DNA of 64,000 nucleotides from Acidobacteriota bacterium (GTDB lineage: Bacteria; Acidobacteriota; Terriglobia; Terriglobales; Acidobacteriaceae): the NCBI GenBank assembly GCA_016196065.1, contig JACPYL010000027.1, positions 124,001-188,000 of the forward strand. Direction: 5' to 3'. The notes under the pieces were generated by a model that saw only the letters and a list, made by a program, of their open reading frames with translations, was not told the DNA's origin and searched no databases. The position numbers and the translations under genes were made by a program. Below, piece by piece: positions 20,084 through 28,553 of this stretch; positions within the stretch are counted from its first letter, which is position 1, and the number at the start of each line of letters is the position of its first letter.

Positions 20084-20563
20084 ATGTTGAAAATAAGACC
20101 CGCCACCGTTGAGGATGCCGCCCTGCTCCGCGCCCTCATCTGGGAACTCGCCGACTTCGAAAAAGAGCCCGATGAAGTCCGGGTCACCGCCGAAGACCTC
20201 GCCCGCGACGGCTTTGGTCCTTCTCCAAAATTTCGCGCCCTTATCGCCGAGTGGGAAGGCCATCCCGCCGGATACGCTCTGTTCTTCCACTACTATTCGA
20301 CCTGGCGCGGCCCCGGTCTTTATCTCGAAGACGTATTCGTGCGGCCCACCTATCGCGGACGCGGCATCGGCACCACCCTGCTCGCCAAAGTGGCGCGCAT
20401 CGCCCGTCAGGAAAACTGCGTCCTCATGAAATGGGAAGTCCTGCACTGGAACCAGCCGGCTATCGACCTGTACAAAACCATGGGCGGGCAGTTCATGGAA
20501 GAGTGGCGCAGCGTTCTGTTGACGGGAGACGCTCTGCAGAAACTAGCGGACAAAGCCTCTTGA
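20084..20563 (+). CDS. GNAT N-acetyltransferase (spermidine/diamine acetyltransferase-like)
   Basis: A 159-residue acetyl-CoA-dependent acetyltransferase. The order I-R-P-A-T ... L-A-D-F-E-K, then L-E-D-V-F-V-R-P-T-Y-R-G-R-G-I-G (the acetyl-CoA pyrophosphate loop) and W-N-Q-P-A-I-D-L-Y-K is typical of the SSAT-like group that acetylates polyamines or related amines. Substrate remains a guess. The start at 20084 begins exactly at the fold. Its TGA stop overlaps the TTG start of trmFO, so the two are translationally coupled. Confidence 0.85.
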   Translation: MLKIRPATVEDAALLRALIWELADFEKEPDEVRVTAEDLARDGFGPSPKFRALIAEWEGHPAGYALFFHYYSTWRGPGLYLEDVFVRPTYRGRGIGTTLLAKVARIARQENCVLMKWEVLHWNQPAIDLYKTMGGQFMEEWRSVLLTGDALQKLADKAS

Positions 20564-21993
20564 CGACCAGAATCCAAGTCATCGGTGCCGGATTGGCCGG
20601 ATCGGAGGCCGCGTGGCAATGCGCTCGGCGAGGCATCTCCGTCGATCTGTTTGAGATGCGTCCCGTGCGGACTACGCCCGCCCACCAGACGGCCGATTTC
20701 GCCGAACTCGTCTGCTCGAATTCCTTGAAGTCCGAAAGCGAGAACACCGCACCCTGGGTGCTCAAAGAAGAGATGCGCCGCGCTGGATCGCTTCTTCTCG
20801 AACTTGCGCGCGCAACCGCCGTCCCGGCCGGTCACGCACTCGCCGTCGATCGCGAAGAATTCTCGCGCAAGGTGACCGAGGCAATTTCCCGCGAGCCCCT
20901 GATTCGCATTCGTCGCGAAGAGGCCGTGGCTATCGAAGCAGGGCAGATCACGATCATCGCCACGGGGCCGCTGACGTCCGACGCACTGGCCCGAGAGATT
21001 GAGAAACTGTGTGCGCCGCCCGATGAGCTGTCCCCGGATGCGCCAGCCGTGGGCCTCGACGACCGTTCCGCTCCGGACGTTCCGCGGGCGGGGGCGCCCG
21101 CGCCACATGAGCCACGCGGCCACCAACTGTTTTTTTACGATTCGATCAGCCCTATTGTCGAGGCGGATTCCATCGACATGAGCAAGGTTTACCTGGCTGC
21201 GCGGTACGACAAAGGGTCTGCTGATTACATCAACTGTCCGATGTCAAAAGATGAGTACGACGATTTCTACGACGGATTACTGGCCGCGCAGTCGGTCGAA
21301 GAAAAGGATTGGGAGAAGCTCAACTATTTCGAAAGCTGCCTGCCTATTGAGGAAATTGCACGTCGTGGCCGCGACACTTTGCGTTTTGGTCCAATGAAGC
21401 CTGTTGGCCTGAAAGACCCGCGCACGGGACGCATTCCTTACGCTGCCGTCCAATTGCGGCAGGAGAACTTGCGGGCGGATTCCTACAATCTGGTTGGCTT
21501 CCAGAATCACCTGAAATTCGGAGAACAGGCGCGCGTGTTGCGCCTCATCCCAGGTCTTGAACAGGCTCGCTTTCTTCGCTACGGACAGATTCACCGCAAC
21601 ACCTACATCAATTCGCCTACGCTGCTTACTCCCACGTTGCAGATGAAGAATCATCCTGCGGTATTTTTCGCGGGGCAGATTTGTGGAGTCGAAGGCTACG
21701 TGGAATCGATCGCGACGGGATTGCTTTCCGGAGTGAACGCCGCCGCCCTCGCTGCCGACAGCGAACCGGTTCCTCCGCCTCGGAGCAGCGCCTTCGGATC
21801 GTTGGTCCACTACGTAACCCAGGCGGATCCCAAGAATTTCCAGCCGACCAACATAACATTTGATCTCCTGCCTGCTCTCGAGACTCGTGTCCGCGATCGC
21901 AAGGAACGGCATCGCCTGCAATGCGCGGCCGCGCTCAATAGCTTCCAGGGCTGGTGGGATCGTGTGTCGGCCGCCACTGTCCCAGGTCCCTGA
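20560..21993 (+). CDS. trmFO: tRNA (uracil-54-C5) methyltransferase TrmFO, folate/FAD dependent
   Basis: A 477-residue enzyme that makes ribothymidine at tRNA position 54 using methylenetetrahydrofolate and FAD. The FAD dinucleotide fold I-G-A-G-L-A-G-S-E-A-A is at 8-18. The signature E-L-V-C-S-N-S-L-K-S-E contains the catalytic cysteine (C52). P-I-V-E-A-D-S-I-D-M-S-K-V and the C-terminal N-P-T/S-P-T-L-L-type region are present. It initiates at TTG 20560, overlapping the preceding stop; no ATG fits. Residues about 152-188 are an extra segment relative to the family. It ends with R-A-G-A-P-A-P-H encoded by a dispersed palindrome. Confidence 0.95.
   Translation: MTTRIQVIGAGLAGSEAAWQCARRGISVDLFEMRPVRTTPAHQTADFAELVCSNSLKSESENTAPWVLKEEMRRAGSLLLELARATAVPAGHALAVDREEFSRKVTEAISREPLIRIRREEAVAIEAGQITIIATGPLTSDALAREIEKLCAPPDELSPDAPAVGLDDRSAPDVPRAGAPAPHEPRGHQLFFYDSISPIVEADSIDMSKVYLAARYDKGSADYINCPMSKDEYDDFYDGLLAAQSVEEKDWEKLNYFESCLPIEEIARRGRDTLRFGPMKPVGLKDPRTGRIPYAAVQLRQENLRADSYNLVGFQNHLKFGEQARVLRLIPGLEQARFLRYGQIHRNTYINSPTLLTPTLQMKNHPAVFFAGQICGVEGYVESIATGLLSGVNAAALAADSEPVPPPRSSAFGSLVHYVTQADPKNFQPTNITFDLLPALETRVRDRKERHRLQCAAALNSFQGWWDRVSAATVPGP
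21083..21109 (+). repeat. GGGCGCCC palindrome inserted in frame in trmFO
   Basis: The core gcgggcgggggcgcccgc is followed by gccacat and translated as R-A-G-A-P-A-P-H. It is nearly base-for-base the same as the moeA copy, and in the same frame and orientation as in prmC. It sits between the first FAD-domain block and the F-F-Y-D-S-I-S-P block. Confidence 0.88.
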
Positions 21994-22131
21994 ATTTTTG
22001 TTGACGGGCATAGCTTTACGCAAGTATCTGAAAACTCCCATCTCCCCAGGGAACCATTTCCCGTTTCCGCTCGTATCTATTGCGCAGAGTAGTTGCGCTT
22101 TCGTATTCGTGCTGGCTGCGTCGAATCTTGC

Positions 22132-23391
22132 ATGTCGTTCCGCGACCTTATCTACGATGTCTTTCGTACTCTGTGGGCACATCGCGTTCGGACCCTGCTC
22201 ACCATGTTCGGAATCGCCTGGGGAGTGGTGTCGATCGTCCTGATGACGGCAGCCGGAGAGGGTCTGCGGGTTGGGCAGGCCAAGCAAGCGGAATCTCTTG
22301 GCAAAGACCTGATGATCGTCTTCCACGGCCGCACCAGCCTGCAAGCCGGTGGAACTCGCGCGGGACGGCTGGTTCACTGGGTCGACTCCGATCTGCCGTA
22401 TCTGCGGGAAGAAGCGCCCGACTGCCAGCATGCCATCCCCGAACTCGAGCAGAACGACGTCCGCTCTCACACCGCATATAACGCCGCTGCTTTCACCGTC
22501 TCTGGCTCCATGCCGGAATTCGCGGAAATCCGCAGCCTGGGGGTGGGGGAAGGGCGTTTTTATAATTTCGATGACATCAAGGAAGGCCGTCGCGTAGCGT
22601 TCCTGGGCTCCGACGCGAAGAAGCAATTGTTCGGCAGCCGGCCGGCGGTCGATCAACTCGTTTATCTCAACGACGTTCCCTTTACTGTGATCGGCGTCAT
22701 GTCGGCCAAGAAGCAGAACTCCAGTTACGACGGATGGGACGTGAACAAGATCTTCCTGCCGTACGCCGCGATGCGCCGCGACTTTCCCGACAAACCGCCC
22801 GGCACACCGGAAACCTTCGATCAACTGCTGGTCGCGCCCCGCTCGGTGGAACAACACGAAGCCTGCAAGTCGCAGGTTCGCCACGTGCTGGCCCGGCTGC
22901 ACAACTACGATCCTGCGGACAAAGAAGCCTGCCCCATCTGGGACACAATCCAGGAAGCCAAGGCGTTCCGTACCATGACCGACGGCATGAAATATTTCCT
23001 GGGCGCGGTCGGCATCGTGACGTTGTTTCTGGGCGGACTGGGAGTGATGAACGTGATGCTGGTGGCGGTCCGGGAACGCACGCGTGAAATTGGCGTGCGC
23101 AAAGCCATGGGAGCGCCCTCGCATAGCATCCTTCGACAATTCTTCCTGGAGGCGTTGATCGTCGCGCTGGTCAGCGGAGGATTCGGTCTGATCCTCGCAT
23201 TCGGTTTCTGCGCGCTCGTCAACTTGCTTCCCATGCCGGACTTCTTCGCGGGACTTCTGCCCACATGGCAGACGGGAGTCCTATCGCTTGGCGTACTTGG
23301 GACGATCGCCATTCTCTCGGCACTGTATCCAGCACGGCGCGCGGCGGCCATTGATCCGATTGAGGCGCTGCGGCACGAGGCGGGAGGCTAG
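22132..23391 (+). CDS. ABC transporter permease, MacB/FtsX family (1)
   Basis: A 419-residue permease with the MacB architecture: one N-terminal membrane helix (R-T-L-L-T-M-F-G-I-A-W-G), a large periplasmic MacB_PCD domain (about 45-250) and three C-terminal helices. The FtsX core contains T-R-E-I-G-V-R-K-A-M-G-A. Such proteins use ATP hydrolysis in a partner to drive periplasmic export of lipoproteins, peptides or drugs. No ATPase gene is adjacent. The second permease begins 6 bases after this stop. The start at 22132 is chosen because the first helix follows immediately. Confidence 0.9.
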   Translation: MSFRDLIYDVFRTLWAHRVRTLLTMFGIAWGVVSIVLMTAAGEGLRVGQAKQAESLGKDLMIVFHGRTSLQAGGTRAGRLVHWVDSDLPYLREEAPDCQHAIPELEQNDVRSHTAYNAAAFTVSGSMPEFAEIRSLGVGEGRFYNFDDIKEGRRVAFLGSDAKKQLFGSRPAVDQLVYLNDVPFTVIGVMSAKKQNSSYDGWDVNKIFLPYAAMRRDFPDKPPGTPETFDQLLVAPRSVEQHEACKSQVRHVLARLHNYDPADKEACPIWDTIQEAKAFRTMTDGMKYFLGAVGIVTLFLGGLGVMNVMLVAVRERTREIGVRKAMGAPSHSILRQFFLEALIVALVSGGFGLILAFGFCALVNLLPMPDFFAGLLPTWQTGVLSLGVLGTIAILSALYPARRAAAIDPIEALRHEAGG

Positions 23392-23397
23392 CCGGCG

Positions 23398-24654
23398 ATG
23401 CTGATCCAAATCTTCAACGAAGCCTGGGCCGCGCTTAGCCGTAACCGCACGCGCACCGCTCTCACCATGCTCGGGATCGTGTGGGGCATCGCGACCGTAA
23501 CGCTCCTGATCGCCTATGGCGGCAGCTTCCGGGCGATTCTGGTCGGCGGCTTCAATGCCTTCGGCAAGGGCGCGGTGATTTGCTGGCCGCAGCAGACCAG
23601 CGAGCAGCCGGGAGGCCAGCGCGCCGGCAAGAAAGTGATATTCGAGCAAGCTGACCTCGACATGGTCAAGGAAACCGCCAACTTCGTAAAACATGCGTGC
23701 CTCGAAACCGTCCGGCGGCCCGGCATCGCCTATGGTGACCGCATGGTGGGGACCGCTGCCGTCCGAGGCGTTTGCCCCGAATACGGCGAGATGCGCAACG
23801 AAGAAGCCTCCGAAGGCCGCTGGATCAATTCACTCGACGAACTCGAACGCCGCCGCGTCGTCTTCATGGGGGCCCGCGTGCGCGAACAATTATTCTCGGG
23901 ACGCCCCGCCATCGGGGAAACCGTCCTCATCGGCGGCGTGAGATTCACAGTCATCGGCACGATGGGCCGCAAGATTCAGCTCAGCAACTATTTCTCCAGC
24001 GATGACGAGTCCGTCTGGATCCCCTACTCCGCGGCGGGCGACCTGTGGAACACCAAGCAGGCCGCCGTACTCCTGTTCGAACCTGTCGCCCCGCAATTCG
24101 AACAGCGCGCCATGGCGCAGGTGCTCGCGGCCGTCGCGACACGACAGCAGTTCTCTCCTACCGACAAAAAAGCGATTCAGATGTTCGGCCGCGAGGAATT
24201 TCGCCCTGTCATCAACGGCATCACCATCGGACTGCAAGTGCTGCTGATCTTCATCGGTATCCTCACGCTTGGCATCGGCGGGGTCGGCGTCATGAACATC
24301 ATGCTGGTTTCGGTGGACGAGCGAATCCGCGAGATCGGACTGCGGCGAGCGTTGGGAGCCCGCAAGTGGCACATCAAGGCACAATTCCTTGCCGAGACGC
24401 TGCTGATCATGTTGCTCGGCGGATTGATCGGCATCGTTGTGTCTTACGTTGTTGCGGCGGCGGTCGGTACCTTGCCGCTCATGGGCCCGCTGTTCGAAGA
24501 CGATTCCGGCAAAGCCGATATCCACCTGAAAATTTCTCTGTTCACGCTCATGATTTCCACCGTGGTGTTGCTGGTGGTCGGAGTGATGAGTGCCATGATT
24601 CCAGCGTCCCGCGCTGCGAATCTCGATCCCGTGGAGGCGCTGCGCTACGAGTAG
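23398..24654 (+). CDS. ABC transporter permease, MacB/FtsX family (2)
   Basis: A 418-residue paralogue of the preceding gene with the same order of segments: an N-terminal helix (A-L-T-M-L-G-I-V-W-G), a periplasmic MacB_PCD domain, and three C-terminal helices after R-E-I-G-L-R-R-A-L-G-A. The two proteins diverge strongly in the periplasmic domain, so they probably form a heterodimer rather than being a recent duplication. Cargo is unknown, and the ATP-binding subunit must be encoded elsewhere. Confidence 0.9.
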   Translation: MLIQIFNEAWAALSRNRTRTALTMLGIVWGIATVTLLIAYGGSFRAILVGGFNAFGKGAVICWPQQTSEQPGGQRAGKKVIFEQADLDMVKETANFVKHACLETVRRPGIAYGDRMVGTAAVRGVCPEYGEMRNEEASEGRWINSLDELERRRVVFMGARVREQLFSGRPAIGETVLIGGVRFTVIGTMGRKIQLSNYFSSDDESVWIPYSAAGDLWNTKQAAVLLFEPVAPQFEQRAMAQVLAAVATRQQFSPTDKKAIQMFGREEFRPVINGITIGLQVLLIFIGILTLGIGGVGVMNIMLVSVDERIREIGLRRALGARKWHIKAQFLAETLLIMLLGGLIGIVVSYVVAAAVGTLPLMGPLFEDDSGKADIHLKISLFTLMISTVVLLVVGVMSAMIPASRAANLDPVEALRYE

Positions 24655-24729
24655 GCGCGGCAGGTCTACATTCGCGGTTGACGCCCACGCCCCGCCGAAT
24701 TAACCTGCGCGTGTCGAGGAGAGTGCTCC

Positions 24730-25848
24730 GTGTCCGTATCCGCCGTCGATTGCGTCCAGCCTGCGATTCAACACACCCGCCAGCAGATGTTTACAGGATT
24801 TCGATTTGGGCAGTGGTCCCGCCTGGCGCTGGTTGGCATTCTGGCCGGAGAACTGCACGTCGGTGGATGTGGAGGCTTCGGCAACTGGGCACAACTTGCG
24901 CAGCCGCGGCAGAAAAGCGGCGGCCAGGAATTCATGGCGCAAGCATTTCCGCACATCGATCCAGCGCGCATCGCACAATTTGCGGGCCTGATCGCTGTGC
25001 TGGTGCTGCTTGCGATCTTGATGTTTTTTATCTTTCTGTACATTAACAGCGTCTTCCGGTTCATCCTGTTTGAGTCTGTGCTGCGCCGGGAATGCTCGAT
25101 TGGCGACGGCTGGCAGCGCTGGCATGGTGCTGGAAAGCGCTATTTCCTGTGGCAACTTGTGCTGGCAGTTTCCACGTGGCTGTTTTTTGGGTTGCTGATC
25201 GGCATTCCTTTGCTCTTCATGGGTGCCGCAGGTTGGTTGAAAGACGGCAGTCATCATGTCGCCGGCATCGCGGTCTCCATCGTTCTTGGCCTCGGAGTTC
25301 TGCTGATTGTTGCGTTGGCGCTGGTCGCCATTCAGATCTCCGCCAAAGATTTTCTCGTCCCCATCATGGCGCTCGAAGGCCTCGATTTTGCGGACGGCTG
25401 GAGCCGCCTGATCGGAATGATTCGCACCGAGCCCGGCCGCTATGTGGTCTACATCCTGTTGAAGTTTGCCCTGCTGATTGCCGCTGGAATCCTGTTCACG
25501 ATCGTCGCCATGATTCCCGCTCTGATCATCATCATTCCGACGGTCTTGCTCGTGATCGCCGCTGTAGCGGCCGGGCTGACGTGGAACGTAGCTACCATCA
25601 GTTTGACCGTCATCTTCGGGACCATCGCATTTGTAGTATTGATGTACCTGATTGCGCTCGTCGCTTCTCCCGCCACGGTGTTCTTTCCGGCCTACGCGAT
25701 GTATTTTTTTGCGGCTCGCTATCCGCAGCTCGGCGCACTGCTCAACCCAGCACCGGCGCCGGCTCCACCTGCACCGGAGGCCACGCCCACATCCGAGCCG
25801 CCGCCATTCTCGCCACCATTGCCTCCTTCTCCGGCACCCATCGGATAA
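24730..25848 (+). CDS. Multi-pass membrane protein of unknown function
   Basis: A 372-residue protein with six to seven strongly hydrophobic segments between residues 90 and 330. Its C-terminal tail is proline- and alanine-rich (repeated P-A-P, P-P). The composition of the helices resembles the membrane domain found in some glycerophosphodiesterases and DUF4013-type proteins, but I cannot assign a family. Initiation is at GTG 24730, preceded by GAGGAGAG. It follows the permeases by 75 bp and precedes exbD, so it may belong to the same envelope module. Confidence 0.75.
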   Translation: MSVSAVDCVQPAIQHTRQQMFTGFRFGQWSRLALVGILAGELHVGGCGGFGNWAQLAQPRQKSGGQEFMAQAFPHIDPARIAQFAGLIAVLVLLAILMFFIFLYINSVFRFILFESVLRRECSIGDGWQRWHGAGKRYFLWQLVLAVSTWLFFGLLIGIPLLFMGAAGWLKDGSHHVAGIAVSIVLGLGVLLIVALALVAIQISAKDFLVPIMALEGLDFADGWSRLIGMIRTEPGRYVVYILLKFALLIAAGILFTIVAMIPALIIIIPTVLLVIAAVAAGLTWNVATISLTVIFGTIAFVVLMYLIALVASPATVFFPAYAMYFFAARYPQLGALLNPAPAPAPPAPEATPTSEPPPFSPPLPPSPAPIG

Positions 25849-26033
25849 CGCTCGGGAACTCGCGCGCCGCCGACAGTGTCAAATCCCTCAAGACACGCGC
25901 GTGCCGAACGCAAACCTGATTCAGCCCGTTGGTAGCTGGCGAGGCTCGGAAAAAGACATGGTCTCGCCATGCCGCCGTAGCCCACTGCAGAACGGCTCTA
26001 ATCGTTGAGCATGAATCAGCCAGGAGTCATACG

Positions 26034-26474
26034 ATGTCATTCTCAACGGCAGGCGGTGGTCCGCAGATGAACGTCACTCCTTTGATCGACGTTCTCCTGG
26101 TACTCATCATTATTTTCATGATTGTCGTGATCGAGCAGAAGCCGGCCGGGCTGGAGGCGCAGATCCCGCAGCAACCAGACCCCAAGGATCATTCCATCCC
26201 GCCGCCCGATCGCACGATCGTGATCCAGGTGCGCGATGGGAAAGCTGTCGACCATCCTGACATCAAGATCAACGATGAAGTGGTCCTCTGGAGCAACCTG
26301 CGCCAGCGGCTCTTCGACATCTTCAGTAGCCGGGTCGAGCGAATCGCGTACGTCGAAGCCGACGACGACATTGATTTCCAGCAAGTGGCTGAGGTCATCA
26401 ATACCGCCCACGAAGCGGGCATTGACCGCCTCGGCCTGCTCCACGATGAAGCGGCCGCAGCGCATGCGCACTGA
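26034..26474 (+). CDS. ExbD/TolR family biopolymer transport protein
   Basis: A 146-residue protein with a short cytoplasmic start. Its single membrane helix contains the ExbD signature N-V-T-P-L-I-D-V-L-L-V-L, whose aspartate carries protons for the ExbB-ExbD-TonB or TolQ-TolR motor. A periplasmic domain follows. No ExbB or TolQ lies nearby. CAGGAG precedes the ATG at 26034; the in-frame sequence back to 25929 has no hallmark of the family. It could energise the TonB receptor and the TonB-domain protein elsewhere in this window, which is inference. Confidence 0.9.
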   Translation: MSFSTAGGGPQMNVTPLIDVLLVLIIIFMIVVIEQKPAGLEAQIPQQPDPKDHSIPPPDRTIVIQVRDGKAVDHPDIKINDEVVLWSNLRQRLFDIFSSRVERIAYVEADDDIDFQQVAEVINTAHEAGIDRLGLLHDEAAAAHAH

Positions 26475-26494
26475 GTCTGCCCGTCAACGATAAA

Positions 26495-26929
26495 ATGGAG
26501 CGCATGCCAGATCCATTGCAACGCGTTCACGAGAATTTCGCGCAGCAACGATTCATGGGTACGCTGGGCGCATCGCTACTCGCCGTGAAGGCCGGCGCGG
26601 TTGAAATCGAGATCCCATTTCGCGCTGACCTCACGCAGCAGAACGGTTTTCTGCATGCGGGAGCCATCACCAGCGTGCTCGACTCAGCCTGTGGATATGC
26701 CGCCCTCAGCGTTGCGCCCGAAAATGCCGACGTCCTCAGCGTGGAGTTCAAGGTGAACCTGTTGTCTCCCGCGGTAGGAGAGAAATTCGTGGCCCGTGCC
26801 CATGTGAAGCGAGCGGGAAGAAATATTACGGTGTGCGCGGCAGATGTGTTTGCCGTGAAGGCGGGAGAAGAAAAATTGGTCGCGACGATGCTCGCAACCA
26901 TTATTACGATCAATCCCAACCAAGAATAA
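26495..26929 (+). CDS. PaaI-type hotdog thioesterase
   Basis: A 144-residue acyl-CoA thioesterase of the hotdog fold. The motif Q-Q-N-G-F-L-H-A-G-A-I-T-S-V-L-D-S-A-C-G-Y-A-A is the PaaI/YigI catalytic segment (residues about 48-70), with the strand S-V-E-F-K-V-N-L-L-S-P next. PaaI enzymes clear phenylacetyl-CoA or other aromatic acyl-CoAs; no paa genes are nearby, so the substrate is open. It starts 20 bp after exbD and converges on der. Confidence 0.88.
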   Translation: MERMPDPLQRVHENFAQQRFMGTLGASLLAVKAGAVEIEIPFRADLTQQNGFLHAGAITSVLDSACGYAALSVAPENADVLSVEFKVNLLSPAVGEKFVARAHVKRAGRNITVCAADVFAVKAGEEKLVATMLATIITINPNQE

Positions 26930-26952
26930 TGAGAGGGTGTGAGACGGCGCTG

Positions 26953-28380
26953 CTAGCTCGCCCGGCTTCTGATCCAGATCGGCGTCCCCATGAAACCAAA
27001 CGCTTCACGAATCTGATTTTCCAAAAACCGCTCGAAGGAAAAATGCAGCTTTACCTGGCGGTCGGTGAATAGCACGAATGTTGGCGGAGCCACGCCGGCC
27101 TGCGTCATGTAGTAAATCCGGACGCGTTTGCTCATCGGAACCGAAGCTCGATCGAAATCAACGCGCTTCACGAAGCGGTTCATTTCTCCTGTCGAGATGC
27201 GCTTGTTACGTTCAGCAGAAACCTTCTCGATCAGCGGCAGGATCTTGTCGGTGCCAGCCCCGGTCTGGGCAGAAATAAAAAGTACCGGAGCATATGCCAG
27301 AAATTTCAATCCATAGCGCAATCGCTCTTCAAACAGCGCGCGGTCATGCGGACGCTTCGAATCCTGAATGCGTGCCGCTTTGGCCTGGCTGATGGCACGC
27401 TTTTCGCCACTCGTAATCAGGTCCCATTTATTGACCACGATGATTACGGATCGCCCGCTCTCGTGCGCGTATCCAGCGATCGACGCATCGAGGCCGCTCG
27501 CGCCCTCCGTCGCGTCCACCATGAACAGGACGATGTCGGCAGCCTCGAGATTCTTGCGCGACATCACCACGGAAAGCTTCTCCGCCATCAAGTGCGTCTT
27601 GCCTTTACGCCGGATGCCCGCCGTATCGATGAAGCGAATATGTTGGCCGTGGTAGTCGAGCACTTCGTCCACCGAGTCGCGCGTCGTCCCGGGAATGGGC
27701 GAGACAATCGCGCGCGACGTGCCCGTAAGCTGATTCAGCAGGGTCGACTTGCCAACGTTCGGATGCCCAATGATCGCCACCTTGATCTCGCGGGGTTGTG
27801 GGGCCGGCGCGGGCGCGTCTGTCCCTGCATCTTCCCCGGTGCCTTCCTCTGCGACCTTCAGCTCCTCAGGCACTACGAGTTTGACTTCGGGTGCAATCGC
27901 AAGAAAAGCATCGAGCAAGTCATCAATCCCATTTCCATTTTCCGCGGAAATCGGGAACCATTTGTGAATGCCTAGCCGGTGAATTTCGGCGTCGAGAACC
28001 ATCTCCTTCGCGGAATCCGTTTTGTTCACCGCCAGAAAAAGGGGTTTGCCGCTCCTCTTCAGGAGTTGCGCCAACTCCATATCCGGAGCCGCGAGTTCGG
28101 TCCGGCCATCGACCACCATTACGATGGCGATGGCCTGATCCAGCGCAACCCGCGCCTGGCGGAAGATCTCGGCCGGGATGAATTCTTTGTCATCGGGAAC
28201 GATGCCGCCCGTATCGACCACTCGGAAATCGCGGCCCCGCCACTCGGCCTGACCGTAGAGCCGGTCGCGAGTGATGCCGGGCTCGTCGCCGACGATCGCG
28301 CGCCGCGATCCTGTCAACCGGTTAAACAGCGTGGACTTCCCCACATTGGGGCGGCCGACGATGGCGAGCAGCGGCAGCAT
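26953..28380 (-). CDS. der: Ribosome biogenesis GTPase Der (EngA)
   Basis: A 475-residue protein with two tandem GTPase domains required for 50S subunit assembly. The first P-loop G-R-P-N-V-G-K-S is at residues 9-16 with D-T-G-G and N-K-T-D. The second, G-H-P-N-V-G-K-S, is at about 205-212 with D-T-A-G and N-K-W-D. A KH-like C-terminal domain follows. An acidic and Pro/Ala-rich linker joins the two domains. I set the start at 28380. The longer frame to 28617 runs through repeat DNA (28487-28532) and would add 79 residues unlike the family. Confidence 0.96.
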   Translation of the reverse strand: MLPLLAIVGRPNVGKSTLFNRLTGSRRAIVGDEPGITRDRLYGQAEWRGRDFRVVDTGGIVPDDKEFIPAEIFRQARVALDQAIAIVMVVDGRTELAAPDMELAQLLKRSGKPLFLAVNKTDSAKEMVLDAEIHRLGIHKWFPISAENGNGIDDLLDAFLAIAPEVKLVVPEELKVAEEGTGEDAGTDAPAPAPQPREIKVAIIGHPNVGKSTLLNQLTGTSRAIVSPIPGTTRDSVDEVLDYHGQHIRFIDTAGIRRKGKTHLMAEKLSVVMSRKNLEAADIVLFMVDATEGASGLDASIAGYAHESGRSVIIVVNKWDLITSGEKRAISQAKAARIQDSKRPHDRALFEERLRYGLKFLAYAPVLFISAQTGAGTDKILPLIEKVSAERNKRISTGEMNRFVKRVDFDRASVPMSKRVRIYYMTQAGVAPPTFVLFTDRQVKLHFSFERFLENQIREAFGFMGTPIWIRSRAS

Positions 28381-28486
28381 TCCGGCGTCAGCGAGTTCCT
28401 GGGCTGGCCGCCGTGCTTCTGATTGATGAGCGAGTTTACGTCTGGTTTTCTTCAATGCTGGATTCTTCTCAGTGATGATTAGAACA

Positions 28487-28532
28487 CGAGCGCCCAGCCG
28501 CGTCCCCGGCCGGGCGCTTACGCCGGCGCTCC
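28487..28532. repeat. Compound GC palindrome between der and the helicase gene
   Basis: GCGCCC and GGGCGC arms (within 28487-28518) are followed by an acgccggcgct segment resembling the CTACG-tailed family. It lies in the 173-bp divergent promoter region of two genes, der and the DinG-type helicase, so it may affect their expression. Confidence 0.55.
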
Positions 28533-28553
28533 CAGGCCTTATGATAGGAATTC

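Noticed and set aside
21277-23139. Long open frame on the minus strand (620 codons) across trmFO and the first permease
   Set aside because: It lies antisense to two clearly conserved genes, has no recognisable domain, and is rich in Arg, His and Gln, as expected from an antisense frame of GC-rich genes.
24045-25046. Long plus-strand frame (333 codons) across the second permease and the membrane protein
   Set aside because: It overlaps two good genes in another frame, is arginine-rich and has no domain.
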